NCBI GenBank assembly: GCA_025928585.1
Contig: JAICJG010000016.1
Span: 1-37,169 of the forward strand
Source: Rhodanobacteraceae bacterium
GTDB taxonomy: Bacteria > Pseudomonadota > Gammaproteobacteria > Xanthomonadales > Rhodanobacteraceae
DNA: 37,169 bases
Reading direction: 5' to 3'
Positions 25,650 through 35,929 of this stretch are shown piece by piece. A program made the translations under genes and the position numbers. Below the pieces are notes generated by a model, which made no database searches, had not been told where the DNA came from, and worked only from the letters and a program-made list of their open reading frames with translations. Numbering within the stretch: the first letter of the stretch is position 1; each line of letters opens with the position of its first letter.

Positions 25650-26446
25650 GGCGTGATCTCCATGTCAAGGGCCAGTCCAGGCGACAGCGGCAGCGCCAGC
25701 TGGGCCGTTTCCCGGCCGGCCAGCGCGGCCAGCAGCGCCAGCGCGTGCGCGTTGGCGGAATTGTCGCTTGCCACGGACTGCAATGCCAACGCCGCGGGCG
25801 GCAACGCCCCGGGCCCTGCGTTCCGCAACGACCAGCGCAGCCGCGCGCCGCCCGTGGCGGCGGGCGAGAGCACCAGCGCCACCCCGAACGCGACGGTGGT
25901 GCGGGTCATCTCGGCGAGCGGGCCGGTGGATGCAATGTCGCAGGAAGCGAACAACACCGGCACGTCCTCCGCGCACGCGTACGCCGCAGCTTCCAGCAGG
26001 CCCGCGGCGAAGCTGCAGTGGTGCGCGGTGACCGCGCTGGAAGCCGCGGTGCAGGCGGTGGCGATCGTCCAGTAACCCGCCGGCGCGTTCAGTACCGAGT
26101 TGTGGAACCTGGTCGGCGACAGTTCGAGCGGCGCGCGCGCGAGGGTTTCGCAGACGTAGTCCGTGATCGCGACTTCGCCATGGGTGGATGCGAACACGCA
26201 GGCCAACTCCGCGGGTTCGTGCTGCGCCATCCGGCAGGCCTGGATTGCGACTTCCGCCGCGAGGCGCACGCTGTCCGGTGCGCGCCGGCGTTCCGCTGCC
26301 GGCAGGACCTCGGCCGCAGGCTTGGCGGGCGCGTCTTCGGCAAGGCCGTGCTCGCCACGCAGCACGCCCCGCAGGGTCGGCCAGTCGGGAGCGCCCGGCA
26401 GCCAGGCGCCGACTCCGGTCACCCTGAGCGGGCGCACGGTGGTCAT
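25646..26446 (-). CDS. Ketosynthase-like chain-length factor protein
   Basis: 266 residues. It carries only the N-terminal half of the thiolase fold: LACVFASTHGEVAITDYVCETLARAPLELSPTRFHNSVLNAPAGYWTIATACTAASSAVTAHHCSFAAGLLEAAAYA, matching the beta-ketoacyl synthase chain-length factor family. The C-terminal histidine motifs of a real ketosynthase (HGTGT and GHxxGAAG) are missing. It probably forms a heterodimer with the upstream ketosynthase and limits chain length. It overlaps both neighbours by four bases. Confidence 0.83.
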   Translation of the reverse strand: MTTVRPLRVTGVGAWLPGAPDWPTLRGVLRGEHGLAEDAPAKPAAEVLPAAERRRAPDSVRLAAEVAIQACRMAQHEPAELACVFASTHGEVAITDYVCETLARAPLELSPTRFHNSVLNAPAGYWTIATACTAASSAVTAHHCSFAAGLLEAAAYACAEDVPVLFASCDIASTGPLAEMTRTTVAFGVALVLSPAATGGARLRWSLRNAGPGALPPAALALQSVASDNSANAHALALLAALAGRETAQLALPLSPGLALDMEITP

Positions 26447-27639
26447 CGGGAGTCTCCGCGCGCGAACACGAGGCAGGCGTTGTTGCCGCCGAAGCCGAAC
26501 GAGTTGCTGAGTGCGATGTGGAGGTCGCGGCTTTCGGGCCGCAGCGCCAGCCATGGTGCGGCTTCCGGCATCGGTTCGCTGCCGCCGAGGTTGGGCGGCA
26601 CCAGCGCGTGTTCGATCGCGAGCAACGCGACGACGGCTTCGAGTGCGCCCGCCGCGCCCAGCGTGTGTCCCGTGAAACCCTTGGTGGAACCGGCACGGGT
26701 CCGGTGCGGGAAGCGCCGCAGCAAGCGGGCCTCGACCTCGTCGTTCTTCACGGTGGCGGTGCCGTGCAGGTTGACGTAATCGACCTGTTCGGCGGTGATG
26801 CCGGCGCGGGCCAGGGCATCGTCCAGGGCGGCAAGCGCTCCGCGGCCTTCGGGGTGCGGCGTGGACATGTGCCAGGCGTCGGACGATTCGCCGTAACCGA
26901 TGAGGCGCGGTGCGTGTGGCGCAATCGCGGGCCGCTCCAGCAGCGCGAACGCCGCGGCTTCGCCGATCGAGATCCCGTCGCGCCGGCAGTCGAACGGACG
27001 ACACGGTCGCCGCGAGACGAGTTCGAGCGAATGGAATCCGAACAATACGCTGTCGCAGAGGGTGTCGACGCCGCCGACCAGCACGGCATCCGCGAGGCCC
27101 AGGCGCATCAGCCGTTCGGCCGACCCGAATACCTTGGCCGAGGACGAGCAGGCGGTCGAAATCGTGAGCGCCGGGCCCGCGATGCCGGTGGCATCGGCGA
27201 CGAAGGCCGCGAGCGAATGCGGCGTGTGGATTTCCGGGCGCCGCAGATCTTCCGGGAACCTCCCGTCATCGAGCCGGCGGTAGGCCTGCTCGGTGGCTTC
27301 GATACTCGCGGTGGAGGTTCCGAGCACCAGTGCGACGCGCGGGGGGCCGTGGCGCGCGAGCGCGGCCGCCACCTGCTCGCGCAGGCCGTCCGCCTGCAGC
27401 CCGAGCCACGCGAGCCGGTTGTTGCGGCAGTCCCAGTGGGCGAGTTCCCTCGGCAGCGCCGTTTCCTCGATGCCGTCCACCCGGCCAATGAAACAGTCCA
27501 GCGGTGCCGACGAGAAATCGTTGGCGCGCAGGCCGCCCCGGTCGCGCGACAGCGCCTGGAGGTGCGCGGCGGCGCCGTGCCCCAGCGCCGACGTGGCGGT
27601 GCGGGCGGTGACGGCGAGCGGTTCGATGCGAGCGGGCAT
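26443..27639 (-). CDS. 3-oxoacyl-ACP synthase (FabF-like, polyene elongation)
   Basis: 398 residues from ATG 27639; an alternative TTG lies at 27654. A KAS-II-type ketosynthase with active Cys in ISTACSSSAKVF, His in NLHGTATVKNDEVEA and STKGFTGHTLGAAGALEAV, and the FGFGGNNACLVF end. It would condense malonyl-ACP with the growing chain. A TATACT element at 27675-27670 would give a leader of about 24 bases to this ATG. It is the first gene of the minus operon, followed in order by the chain-length factor, glycosyltransferase and flavoprotein. Confidence 0.92.
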   Translation of the reverse strand: MPARIEPLAVTARTATSALGHGAAAHLQALSRDRGGLRANDFSSAPLDCFIGRVDGIEETALPRELAHWDCRNNRLAWLGLQADGLREQVAAALARHGPPRVALVLGTSTASIEATEQAYRRLDDGRFPEDLRRPEIHTPHSLAAFVADATGIAGPALTISTACSSSAKVFGSAERLMRLGLADAVLVGGVDTLCDSVLFGFHSLELVSRRPCRPFDCRRDGISIGEAAAFALLERPAIAPHAPRLIGYGESSDAWHMSTPHPEGRGALAALDDALARAGITAEQVDYVNLHGTATVKNDEVEARLLRRFPHRTRAGSTKGFTGHTLGAAGALEAVVALLAIEHALVPPNLGGSEPMPEAAPWLALRPESRDLHIALSNSFGFGGNNACLVFARGDSR

Positions 27640-27669
27640 CCGGCACGGGGGCAACGGTATGGGTTGGCC

Positions 27670-27699
27670 AGTATACGCAAGCCTTCGTCGCGGTTGACG
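27670..27699. promoter_or_regulatory. Divergent promoter elements between ketosynthase and 27778 genes
   Basis: Minus strand: TATACT at 27675-27670, a good -10 for the ketosynthase operon. Plus strand: TTGACG at 27694-27699, a good -35 for the gene at 27778, with only a weak -10 (TTCGAT, 27718-27723). The partner hexamer of each is poor. Confidence 0.4.
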
Positions 27700-27777
27700 A
27701 GCGGGACCCGGTGCGGCTTCGATCGCTTACACTCGCGGCGCGGCAAGCCGCCGCTACGTTGCACAGGGAGGACAACC

Positions 27778-29191
<1,414 letters not shown>

Positions 29192-29274
29192 CGCAGACGC
29201 TGGGCTTCCCGGTGAAGCCGGTCAGCAAGCAGGTCGGGCTGGGCAACGCGAAGCCAAACCATGGCACGGCAAAC

Positions 29275-29309
29275 GTTGGGCTGCCCCGATGAAGCCGGGT
29301 CAGCCCAAC
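29275..29309. repeat. Family B hairpin repeat between convergent hemF and rhlE
   Basis: GTTGGGCTG (29275-29283) and CAGCCCAAC (29301-29309) are exact complements around ccccgatgaagccgggt, which pairs further. A degenerate copy (gctgggcttcccggtgaagccgg) sits at about 29200-29222. The site between convergent genes suits a bidirectional terminator or mRNA-end hairpin. Confidence 0.7.
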
Positions 29310-29328
29310 CAACATTTTGAGTTGATGC

Positions 29329-30669
29329 TCAGGCCTTGCGCGAGTCGGCGTTGCCGCGCCACTTGCGGCGGCGCCGGTTGCCGGCCGCGTGTTCGTCCTG
29401 TTTGCGTTGCACGTGTGGGCGGCGCGCGTGCGAGGACTTGCCGGGTTTGGTGCCGTTGCGCGGGGCGTTGCCGTGGTTGCGGCCGGACTTGTGCGCCGAT
29501 GGCGCGGGAGCGTCGAGTCGCAGGCTCCACGATGGCTCGAAGCCCTCGACCGATTCGATCGCGAGATCCTGCTTCAGGAGACGGCGGATGTCGCGCAACA
29601 GGCCCTGCTCCTCGCGGCTGACCAGCGACAGCGCGAGTCCTTCGGCGCCGGCGCGGCCGGTCCGCCCGATGCGGTGCACGTAATCCTGCGCCACCATCGG
29701 CAGGTCGTAGTTCACCACCGCCGGCAGTTGCGCGATGTCCAGCCCGCGTGCCGCGATATCAGTTGCGACCAGCACCGTGACCTTGCCCGCCTTGAATTCC
29801 GCGAGTGCACGGGTGCGCTGGCTCTGGCTCTTGTTGCCATGGATCGCGGCCACGCGGAAACCGTGCTGGTCGAGGTATCTGCAAAGCTTGTCGGAGCCGT
29901 GCTTGGTGCGTGCAAAGACGAGCGTCTGCCGGCGGCTGTCGGCGGCCAACACGTGCAGCAGCAGCTCGCGCTTCCTGTCGGCATCCACCGGGTGCACGCA
30001 ATGCTCCACGCCGACCGCGACGGCATTGGGTTGCGCCATCTGGACCTCGCGCGGATCGTGCATGAACTGCGCGGCCAGGGCCTTGACCTCCGGCGCGAAG
30101 GTGGCCGAGAACAACAGGGTTTGCCGCGACGCCTTCGGCAGCACGCCGAGGATCTTCCTGAGCGCGGGCGCGAAACCCATGTCGAGCATGCGGTCGGCCT
30201 CGTCCAGCACCAGCGTGTCGATGCACGACAGATCGACGTTGTGTCGATCCATGTGGTCGATCAAGCGGCCGGGCGTCGCCACGATGATGTCGGCGCCGCG
30301 GCGCAACGCCTGCACCTGGCCGCCCATGCCGACGCCGCCGAACACGGCCGTGGTGCGTACGCGCAAGTGCTTGCCGTAGGCGCGCAGGTTGTCGTGCACC
30401 TGTGCCGCCAGTTCGCGGGTCGGGGTGAGGATCAGCGCGCGCGGCGTGCGGGGCCGGTCGTGCAGGTGCGGCGTGGCCTGGAGCTTCTGCAGCAGCGGCA
30501 GCGCGAACGCGGCGGTCTTGCCGGTCCCGGTCTGCGCGCCGGCCAAGAGGTCGTGGCCGTCCGCGACCAGTGGGATCGCCGCGGCCTGGATCGGGGTGGG
30601 GGTGGCGTAGCCTTGTTCGGCCAAGGCACGCAGCAGCGCGGGCGCGAGCCCGAGCGATTCGAACGTCAT
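29329..30669 (-). CDS. rhlE: DEAD-box RNA helicase RhlE-type
   Basis: 446 residues from MTFESLGLAPALLRALAEQGY; AGGAG lies 8 bases before the ATG. Motifs in order: GYATPTPIQ (Q motif), AGAQTGTGKTAAFALP (I), PTRELAAQV (Ia), TPGRLIDH (Ib), VLDEADRMLDMGF (II), FSATF (III), RGLDIAQLPAVVNYDLP and YVHRIGRTGRAG (VI). The C-terminus is a basic, low-complexity tail (RNGTKPGKSSHARRPHVQRKQ...NRRRRKWRGN) that would bind RNA. RhlE helps ribosome assembly and RNA turnover. The roughly 300-bp region upstream is non-coding and contains a GC hairpin. Confidence 0.95.
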   Translation of the reverse strand: MTFESLGLAPALLRALAEQGYATPTPIQAAAIPLVADGHDLLAGAQTGTGKTAAFALPLLQKLQATPHLHDRPRTPRALILTPTRELAAQVHDNLRAYGKHLRVRTTAVFGGVGMGGQVQALRRGADIIVATPGRLIDHMDRHNVDLSCIDTLVLDEADRMLDMGFAPALRKILGVLPKASRQTLLFSATFAPEVKALAAQFMHDPREVQMAQPNAVAVGVEHCVHPVDADRKRELLLHVLAADSRRQTLVFARTKHGSDKLCRYLDQHGFRVAAIHGNKSQSQRTRALAEFKAGKVTVLVATDIAARGLDIAQLPAVVNYDLPMVAQDYVHRIGRTGRAGAEGLALSLVSREEQGLLRDIRRLLKQDLAIESVEGFEPSWSLRLDAPAPSAHKSGRNHGNAPRNGTKPGKSSHARRPHVQRKQDEHAAGNRRRRKWRGNADSRKA

Positions 30670-30929
30670 GGGGACAACTCCTGAAAATCCCGGAGCGTTC
30701 CCTAAACCGCGCTGCAGGTGGATAAAGCAATGTGCGGACCGCGCGATTGCGGGGTCCGTGTAGGCGCGACGTGCGAGTGGCGAGCGGCCGGCGGCGCAAA
30801 GCGTTTCAGCTCTGCGGCGGCGGTAATCCACCAGGGAAATTCGGGGTGCGGCGCGTCAAACTGCGCGCAGTGTAGCGGGTTGCGCGTTCACAAGCCAGCA
30901 AGCGTGGCCCTGGGCGCGCGGGTTCCCCC
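30670..30929 (-). promoter_or_regulatory. Upstream region of rhlE with a GC hairpin
   Basis: Non-coding. CGGACC (30735-30740) and GGTCCG (30753-30758) form a hairpin around gcgcgattgcgg about 65-90 bases upstream of the rhlE ATG. Long structured 5' leaders are common on cold-responsive DEAD-box genes, but no promoter was resolved. Confidence 0.4.
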
Positions 30930-30967
30930 TTGGGCTTCCGCCGATGAAGCCGACGTAAATCCCAACC
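30930..30967. repeat. Family B repeat at the VOC gene 3' end
   Basis: ttgggcttccgccgatgaagccgacgtaaatcccaacc shares the central gatgaagcc and the ttggg/cccaa arms with the copies at 6672 and 29275. It lies four bases outside the stop codon of the VOC gene (30971-30973), again a 3'-end position. Confidence 0.6.
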
Positions 30968-30970
30968 TGC

Positions 30971-31351
30971 TCAATCCCATCGATTCGCATTTTCGGCGAA
31001 GCCAGGCCGCTGCACGCGCACCACGCAGAAGCGTTGGCCGCTGGGCGCCTGCATCACCGTCCAGCGATCCAGCTTCTTGAAGACGCTGGCGCCGAGCCCT
31101 TCCAGCCGCACCACCTCCGCATCGATATCGTCGGTTTCGATGTCGAGGTGCACGCGGCTCTCGTGGTCGACGCACTGGAGCTGCACCAGCGCTTCGTCCG
31201 GCAACGTGGCGAGTTGCCGATAATTCCCGCGGCTACCCGGATGCTCCAGCTCCACCGGGCGCCCGAGCGCGGCGGCCCAGAAGCGGGCCGCCGCGTCGAT
31301 ATCCGCGACGTTGCAATCGATTTGCATCGAGCAGAGGCGCGAATGGTGCAT
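30971..31351 (-). CDS. VOC (glyoxalase/bleomycin-resistance fold) protein
   Basis: 126 residues from ATG 31351. A single VOC module pair: DCNVADIDAAARFWAAALGRPVELEHPGSRGNYRQLATLPDEALVQLQCVDHESRVHLDIETDDIDAEVVRLEGLGASVFKKLDRWTVMQAPSGQRFCVVRVQ. The HLDIETDDIDAEVVRLEGLGA stretch is typical of glyoxalase-like proteins. The start codon shares one base with the stop of the M28 peptidase gene (TGATG), so translation is probably coupled. A later ATG at 31327 is possible. The substrate is unknown. Confidence 0.83.
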   Translation of the reverse strand: MHHSRLCSMQIDCNVADIDAAARFWAAALGRPVELEHPGSRGNYRQLATLPDEALVQLQCVDHESRVHLDIETDDIDAEVVRLEGLGASVFKKLDRWTVMQAPSGQRFCVVRVQRPGFAENANRWD

Positions 31352-33033
31352 CAGTGCCCCATCATCTTCACACGCTTGGCGCGAAACTCGCTGTCCTTGT
31401 ACCACTTCGGCCACTCGTCGCCGCCGGCGAGTTCGCGTCCGACTTCGTACAGCGCCTGCGCATCCGCGGCGACGCCACGGAAATCCCAGTTGGGATTGAA
31501 GTTGTCCAGTGGCGTGTGGTAGCGGTGCGCAGTGTAGTCGGTGAGCGCGGCGTTGCCCGCCTTGATCCCGCCGTCGACCTTGTCGTTGCCCGTCTCGGTC
31601 ATCAGCGCCGGCGCGCCGGCCTTGGCGAAGCTGAAATGGTCGGAACGGAAATAGAAGCCGTTTTGCGGGATCTGGTCGGGGATTGCGTAGCGGCCCTGCT
31701 TCTTCAAAGCCGCCTTCAGCATGTCCTCCAGTTGCGACTGGCCGCTGCCGATGATCTGGATGTTGCGGGTGGGGCCGATCACGTCCATCGCGTCCATGTT
31801 GATGTCGGCGACGGTCTGGTCCATCGGGAACACCGGGTGCTTGGTGTAGTACAGCGAGCCCAGCAGGCCGGATTCTTCGAGTGTCACTGCGGCGAACAGC
31901 ACGCTGCGCTTCGGCGCCGGCTTCTGCTGCTTGAACGCCTTCGCGATCTCGAGCAGCGCCGCGATGCCGGTGCCGTTGTCGACCGCGCCGTTGTAGATCT
32001 TGTCGCCCTTCAGGCTGGCGTCCTTGCCGAGGTGGTCCCAGTGCGCGGAATACACCACCACCTGGTCGGGATGTTCGCTGCCACGGATCAGGCCCAGCAC
32101 GTTGTTCGCCGAGCCGTGGCCGATCCTGCTGTCGAGGGTGATCGAGGCGGTCGCCTTGAGCGGGACGGCCTTGAAGCCGCGATGATCGGCGGCGGCGGCC
32201 AGCTTGTCGAAATCGAGGCCGGCTTTCGCGAACAGGCGCTGCGCGGCGGCGCGCGTGAGCCAGCCGGCGACCGGCAGGCGCGGCGCGGGGTCTTCCGAAG
32301 TCGGCAATGCGAGTTGCGGCCCGCCCCAACTGTTCATCACCACCGACCAGGGGTACCCCGCCGCATCGTTGGAGGTGTGCACGATCAGGCACATCGCGGC
32401 GCCCTGGCGTGCGGCTTCCTCGTATTTGTAGGTCCAGCGCCCGTAATAGGTCATCGCCTTGCCCTTGAACAGGGTCGGGTCGTGGTCGCCGAAGCCGGGG
32501 TCGTTGACCAGCACCACCACGGTCTTGCCCTTGACGTCGAGATTCTTGTAGTCGTTCCAGTTCGATTCGGGCGCGTCGACACCGTAGCCGACGAACACGA
32601 TGTCCGAATCCCTGATCGCCACGTGCGGTTTCGCCTGCAGCGTGGTCGCCACCAGGTCCTTGCGGAAGGAGAAGGTCTGGGTGCCGCCGCCTTCACTGAC
32701 ATCGAGGTGGACCTTGTCGGGCGATTCGAGCGTCGTCGACACCGTCGGCACCTTCTGCAACCAGGAGCCGTGGTTGCCCGGTTGCAGACCGAGCTTCTTG
32801 AATTGCTCGACGATCCAGTGGGTCGCGCGCTCGCCGCCGGTGGTCCCGGGCTTGCGGCCCTCCATGTAGTCGGAGGAGATCGCCTTGTCGTAGGCGCGGA
32901 ACCCCTGTGCGGTGATCGCGGTGGAGAATGCCGGGTGGGTGGACGCAGCGGCGGCCGTGTCGGCGGGTGCCGCCTGCGCGGCCCCCCCAAGGCAGATTCC
33001 GGCGGTCAATGCGAACAGGACGGTGCGGCGCAT
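31351..33033 (-). CDS. Secreted M28-family zinc aminopeptidase
   Basis: 560 residues. A signal peptide (MRRTVLFALTAGICLGGAAQAAPA) implies export to the periplasm or beyond. A PA-like inserted domain (about 140-290, DIVFVGYGVDAPESNWNDYKNLDVKGKTVVVLVNDPG) precedes the M28 catalytic core: YSAHWDHLG (zinc His), NGAVDNGTGIAALLEIAKAF (bridging Asp), LEESGLLG (catalytic Glu), NMDAMD and HRYHTPLDN (zinc ligands). Several M28 enzymes of this type are di-zinc aminopeptidases. It is followed by and coupled to the VOC gene. GAGAGGG lies about 9 bases before the start. Confidence 0.93.
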   Translation of the reverse strand: MRRTVLFALTAGICLGGAAQAAPADTAAAASTHPAFSTAITAQGFRAYDKAISSDYMEGRKPGTTGGERATHWIVEQFKKLGLQPGNHGSWLQKVPTVSTTLESPDKVHLDVSEGGGTQTFSFRKDLVATTLQAKPHVAIRDSDIVFVGYGVDAPESNWNDYKNLDVKGKTVVVLVNDPGFGDHDPTLFKGKAMTYYGRWTYKYEEAARQGAAMCLIVHTSNDAAGYPWSVVMNSWGGPQLALPTSEDPAPRLPVAGWLTRAAAQRLFAKAGLDFDKLAAAADHRGFKAVPLKATASITLDSRIGHGSANNVLGLIRGSEHPDQVVVYSAHWDHLGKDASLKGDKIYNGAVDNGTGIAALLEIAKAFKQQKPAPKRSVLFAAVTLEESGLLGSLYYTKHPVFPMDQTVADINMDAMDVIGPTRNIQIIGSGQSQLEDMLKAALKKQGRYAIPDQIPQNGFYFRSDHFSFAKAGAPALMTETGNDKVDGGIKAGNAALTDYTAHRYHTPLDNFNPNWDFRGVAADAQALYEVGRELAGGDEWPKWYKDSEFRAKRVKMMGH

Positions 33034-33363
33034 AAGCGATACCCTCTCGAAAAAGAATCTCCGCGAGTGTACCGCCGATGGCAAGCCGACGCATGCCCGG
33101 CGCACCCGCACGGCATGACGAGCGTCACTCGAAAGTTCGTTACCACATGCACATGCGCGTCGCGGTGTTCGCCCGGACAATGGCGATGGTGCCGGCCAAG
33201 GGCTCCTGCATCGGGTCCATGGCAGGCTCATGGGATCGGCGCGCGCGCGTCCAGCGAGGGTGGATGAATGCGCGTCGATCCCACACCGCCGGCTCCGCAC
33301 TCGCGAAGAGAACCGGGTGCGGTCTCGCGATCGACGCCGGCCCTTCATGATGCGGGCTGAGTC
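33034..33363. other. Non-coding gap between M28 gene and protease relic
   Basis: 330 bp with no supportable gene on either strand. It should hold the M28 promoter near its left end. No strong hairpin or repeat was recognised. Confidence 0.4.
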
Positions 33364-33921
33364 ATGCGCCTGCTGGCTTCCGTCGTGACCGTTGCCTGGC
33401 AGCAGGGGCCGAATGGCGACGTAAACCTGGAAAAGGGCGGCGACTCCCTGCCGCTCGCGATCAGCCAGGCCTACCGCAACGCCGGCTGGTGGTGGCGCCC
33501 GGATGTCGGTGGCGCCGCGGTGGTGTCCGATGGCGTGAAGCCGTGCGAAAACGCACTGCCATGTGCTGATGCTCACCCCGCGCGGAGGCAAACCGTTCGC
33601 GCGTGGTTCGCTGCCTCGACGCATCTGCTGGGGCGCATGGTGGAGAAGCAAGGCGGGCGGATCGTCACCATCCATTGCAGCGACTACCCCACGAGCGATG
33701 GCGTGCGCTTGCCGTACACCGAGGGGATCGACAATGGGGCGGGTGCGAAATACAGGTTGAGCATCAGGCTCATGTCGCTCCGATTCCTGCCCGAACAGCG
33801 GGTGGCCACCTATGCGCCACCGAAAGGCGGGGCCGGTGATTTCACGATTGCCGGCGGCGCGACGCGAACGACCTTCCCGTTCCGACTCCGCAACAACCAC
33901 ATCTACGCCGACGCACGGTGA
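33364..33921 (+). pseudogene. Decayed retropepsin-like aspartyl protease gene
   Basis: The open frame starts MRLLASVV (signal-peptide-like) and jumps straight to VAWQQGPNGDVNLEKGGDSLPLAISQAYRNAGWWWRPDVGGAAVVSDGVKPC, which resembles the prodomain region of secreted aspartyl proteases. From about 33560 to 33600 the family-like reading (CHVLMLTPRGGKPF) is in another frame. The first frame then resumes with RAWFAASTHLLGRMVEKQGG and runs through APPKGGAGDFTIAGGATRTTFPFRLRNNHIYADAR. It breaks again at 33919-33921, where a missing base in CGGGTGAAC would create the TGA. The catalytic DTG part never appears. The gene looks like a remnant with an internal deletion, two compensating frameshifts and a truncation. 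Confidence 0.6.
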
Positions 33922-34050
33922 ACACGGTCGTGCACTTCTTTGTCCGGCGCGGCCACGCCACACACGAGATCGCGGTCACCCTGCGCGAGCAGATCTAGCG
34001 ACGCCAGCGCCGCGCTTGCTATGGCGCGGCCGCCGCCACATGCTGCCCGC

Positions 34051-35898
34051 ATGGCGACGAATCCCGTTCGTGCACTCCTCGTATCTCCCCAGGCGCTCGC
34101 GCTGGCCTGCACGCTCGCGGCACCACTGGGCGCCGCAGCCTCCGGCCACACCTGGATCAATCCGCTCGACCTCGACTACCGATACAACTACGAGCAGATG
34201 AACCAGGGCATCTCGTACCGCACCGGCGCGGATCCCGCGATTGTGCGTTACAAGGGCGCCTATTACCTGTTCCTGACCCTGGCCGACGGTTACTGGCGTT
34301 CGACCGACCTCGTGCACTGGTCGTTCGTGAAGCCGGACCGCTGGCCGTTCGACGGGCCGGTGGCGCCGGCCACGCTCGCCGCCGACGGCAAGCTGTTCCT
34401 GATGCAATCGGCGATGGGGCCGCGGCCGTTGCTCTATTCCACCGATCCCGCGCACGGCCGCTGGGAATTCTGGACGCGCTGGCTGCCGCCGGTACCAGGC
34501 GCGATCGCGGGAGGCCACGAACTGCAGATGAAACCGGGCGACCTGCCGCCGGGGCCCTGGGACCCGGGCCTCTTCCAGGACGACGACGGGAAAATCTACC
34601 TGTACTGGGACTCGTCGAACGTGTTCCCGATCTACGGCGCGCAGCTCGATTTCGCGTTCGACCAGCAATCCGAAGGCGAAGGCAAGCGTGTGCGGTTCAT
34701 GGGCGAGCCGCGGGCGCTGCTGCGCGCGGAACCCGCGCGGCACGGCTGGGAACGCTTCGGCAAGAACCACGGCGACCCGGGCATCGCACCGTACATCGAA
34801 GGTGCGTGGATGAACAAGCACGCCGGGCGCTACTACCTCCAGTACGCCGCGCCGGGCACCGAGTACAACGTCTACGCCACCGGCGTGTACGTCGGCAAGG
34901 CGCCGCTCGGCCCGTTCACCTACGCGCCGTACAACCCGGTCGGTTACAAGCCCGGCGGTTTCGTGGTCGGCGCCGGCCACGGCTCCACCTTCGAAGATGC
35001 GTACGGCAACTTCTGGAACAGCGGCACGATGTGGGTGGGCGTCAACTGGAAGTTCGAACGGCGCGTGGACCTGTTTCCCGCCGGCTTCACCAAGGACGGC
35101 CAGATGTGGGTCGATACCCGCTTCGGCGATTTTCCGCAGCGCATGCCGGACCACAAGCTCCAGCCCGGCGAAAGCACCCTCACCGGCTGGATGCTGCTGT
35201 CGTACCGCAAGACGGCGACGGCATCCTCGCAAGTGCCGGGTTTCCCGCCATCGAATGCCGCCGACGAGGATCCCCGCACGTTCTGGGTCGCGGCGAACGC
35301 CGCCCCCGGCCAGACGCTGACGCTCGATCTCGGCGGCCCGCGCACGGTGCGCGCGGTGCAGGTCAACTACGCCGACTACCAGTCCGGGCGCTACGGCGAC
35401 GCGCCGGACATCGTCACCCAATTCCGCCTCGAAGGTTCGCTCGACGGCAAGCGCTGGACGACGCTCGCCGATCTTTCGCATTCGAAGCAGGACCATGCCA
35501 ACGCCTATGTCGAACTCGACCGGCCGGCGCGCATCCGCTTCGTGCGCTACGTGCACGTGCATGTCGGCGCGCATCATCTGGCGATCGCGGACCTGCGGGT
35601 GTTCGGCAACGCCGACGGGCCGCCGCCGCCCCCGCCGCGGCTGGTCTCCGCGACACGCCTCCCCGACGCACGGGACGCCGAGATCGTGTGGAAGCCGGTG
35701 CCGGGCGCGGTCGGCTACAACGTGCGCTGGGGAATCGCGCGCGACCGCCTGTACGAGACCTACCAGCGCTTCGCCGACCAGCCGACCAAGTTGACGCTCA
35801 CCGCGCTCAACAAGGGCGTGCGCTACTTCGTCGCGGTCGAGGCCTTCGACGAGCGCGGCGTGTCGAAGCTCTCGCGCACGCTGGTGCTTTCGCCCTGA
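34051..35898 (+). CDS. Secreted GH43-like glycosidase with discoidin and fibronectin-III domains
   Basis: 615 residues from MATNPVRALL (alternative ATG at 34021). A signal peptide (ends near ALACTLAAPLGAAASG) suggests export. The N-terminal five-bladed propeller shows GH43 features: GADPAIVRYKGAYYLFLTLADGYWRSTDLVHWSF (general base Asp in the first strand), WDPGLFQDDDGKIYLYWDSSN, EGAWMNKHAGRYYLQYAAPGTE (acid Glu) and GHGSTFEDAYGNFWN. A discoidin (F5/8 type C-like) domain follows at about 395-530 (ATASSQVPGFPPSNAADEDPRTFW), then a fibronectin-III-like end (WKPVPGAVGYNVRWG). It probably cleaves arabinoside or xyloside side chains of plant glycans; the exact sugar is not certain. Confidence 0.85.
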   Translation: MATNPVRALLVSPQALALACTLAAPLGAAASGHTWINPLDLDYRYNYEQMNQGISYRTGADPAIVRYKGAYYLFLTLADGYWRSTDLVHWSFVKPDRWPFDGPVAPATLAADGKLFLMQSAMGPRPLLYSTDPAHGRWEFWTRWLPPVPGAIAGGHELQMKPGDLPPGPWDPGLFQDDDGKIYLYWDSSNVFPIYGAQLDFAFDQQSEGEGKRVRFMGEPRALLRAEPARHGWERFGKNHGDPGIAPYIEGAWMNKHAGRYYLQYAAPGTEYNVYATGVYVGKAPLGPFTYAPYNPVGYKPGGFVVGAGHGSTFEDAYGNFWNSGTMWVGVNWKFERRVDLFPAGFTKDGQMWVDTRFGDFPQRMPDHKLQPGESTLTGWMLLSYRKTATASSQVPGFPPSNAADEDPRTFWVAANAAPGQTLTLDLGGPRTVRAVQVNYADYQSGRYGDAPDIVTQFRLEGSLDGKRWTTLADLSHSKQDHANAYVELDRPARIRFVRYVHVHVGAHHLAIADLRVFGNADGPPPPPPRLVSATRLPDARDAEIVWKPVPGAVGYNVRWGIARDRLYETYQRFADQPTKLTLTALNKGVRYFVAVEAFDERGVSKLSRTLVLSP

Positions 35899-35929
35899 TC
35901 CGCCGCCGGCGAACCTGGGAAGGCCATCG

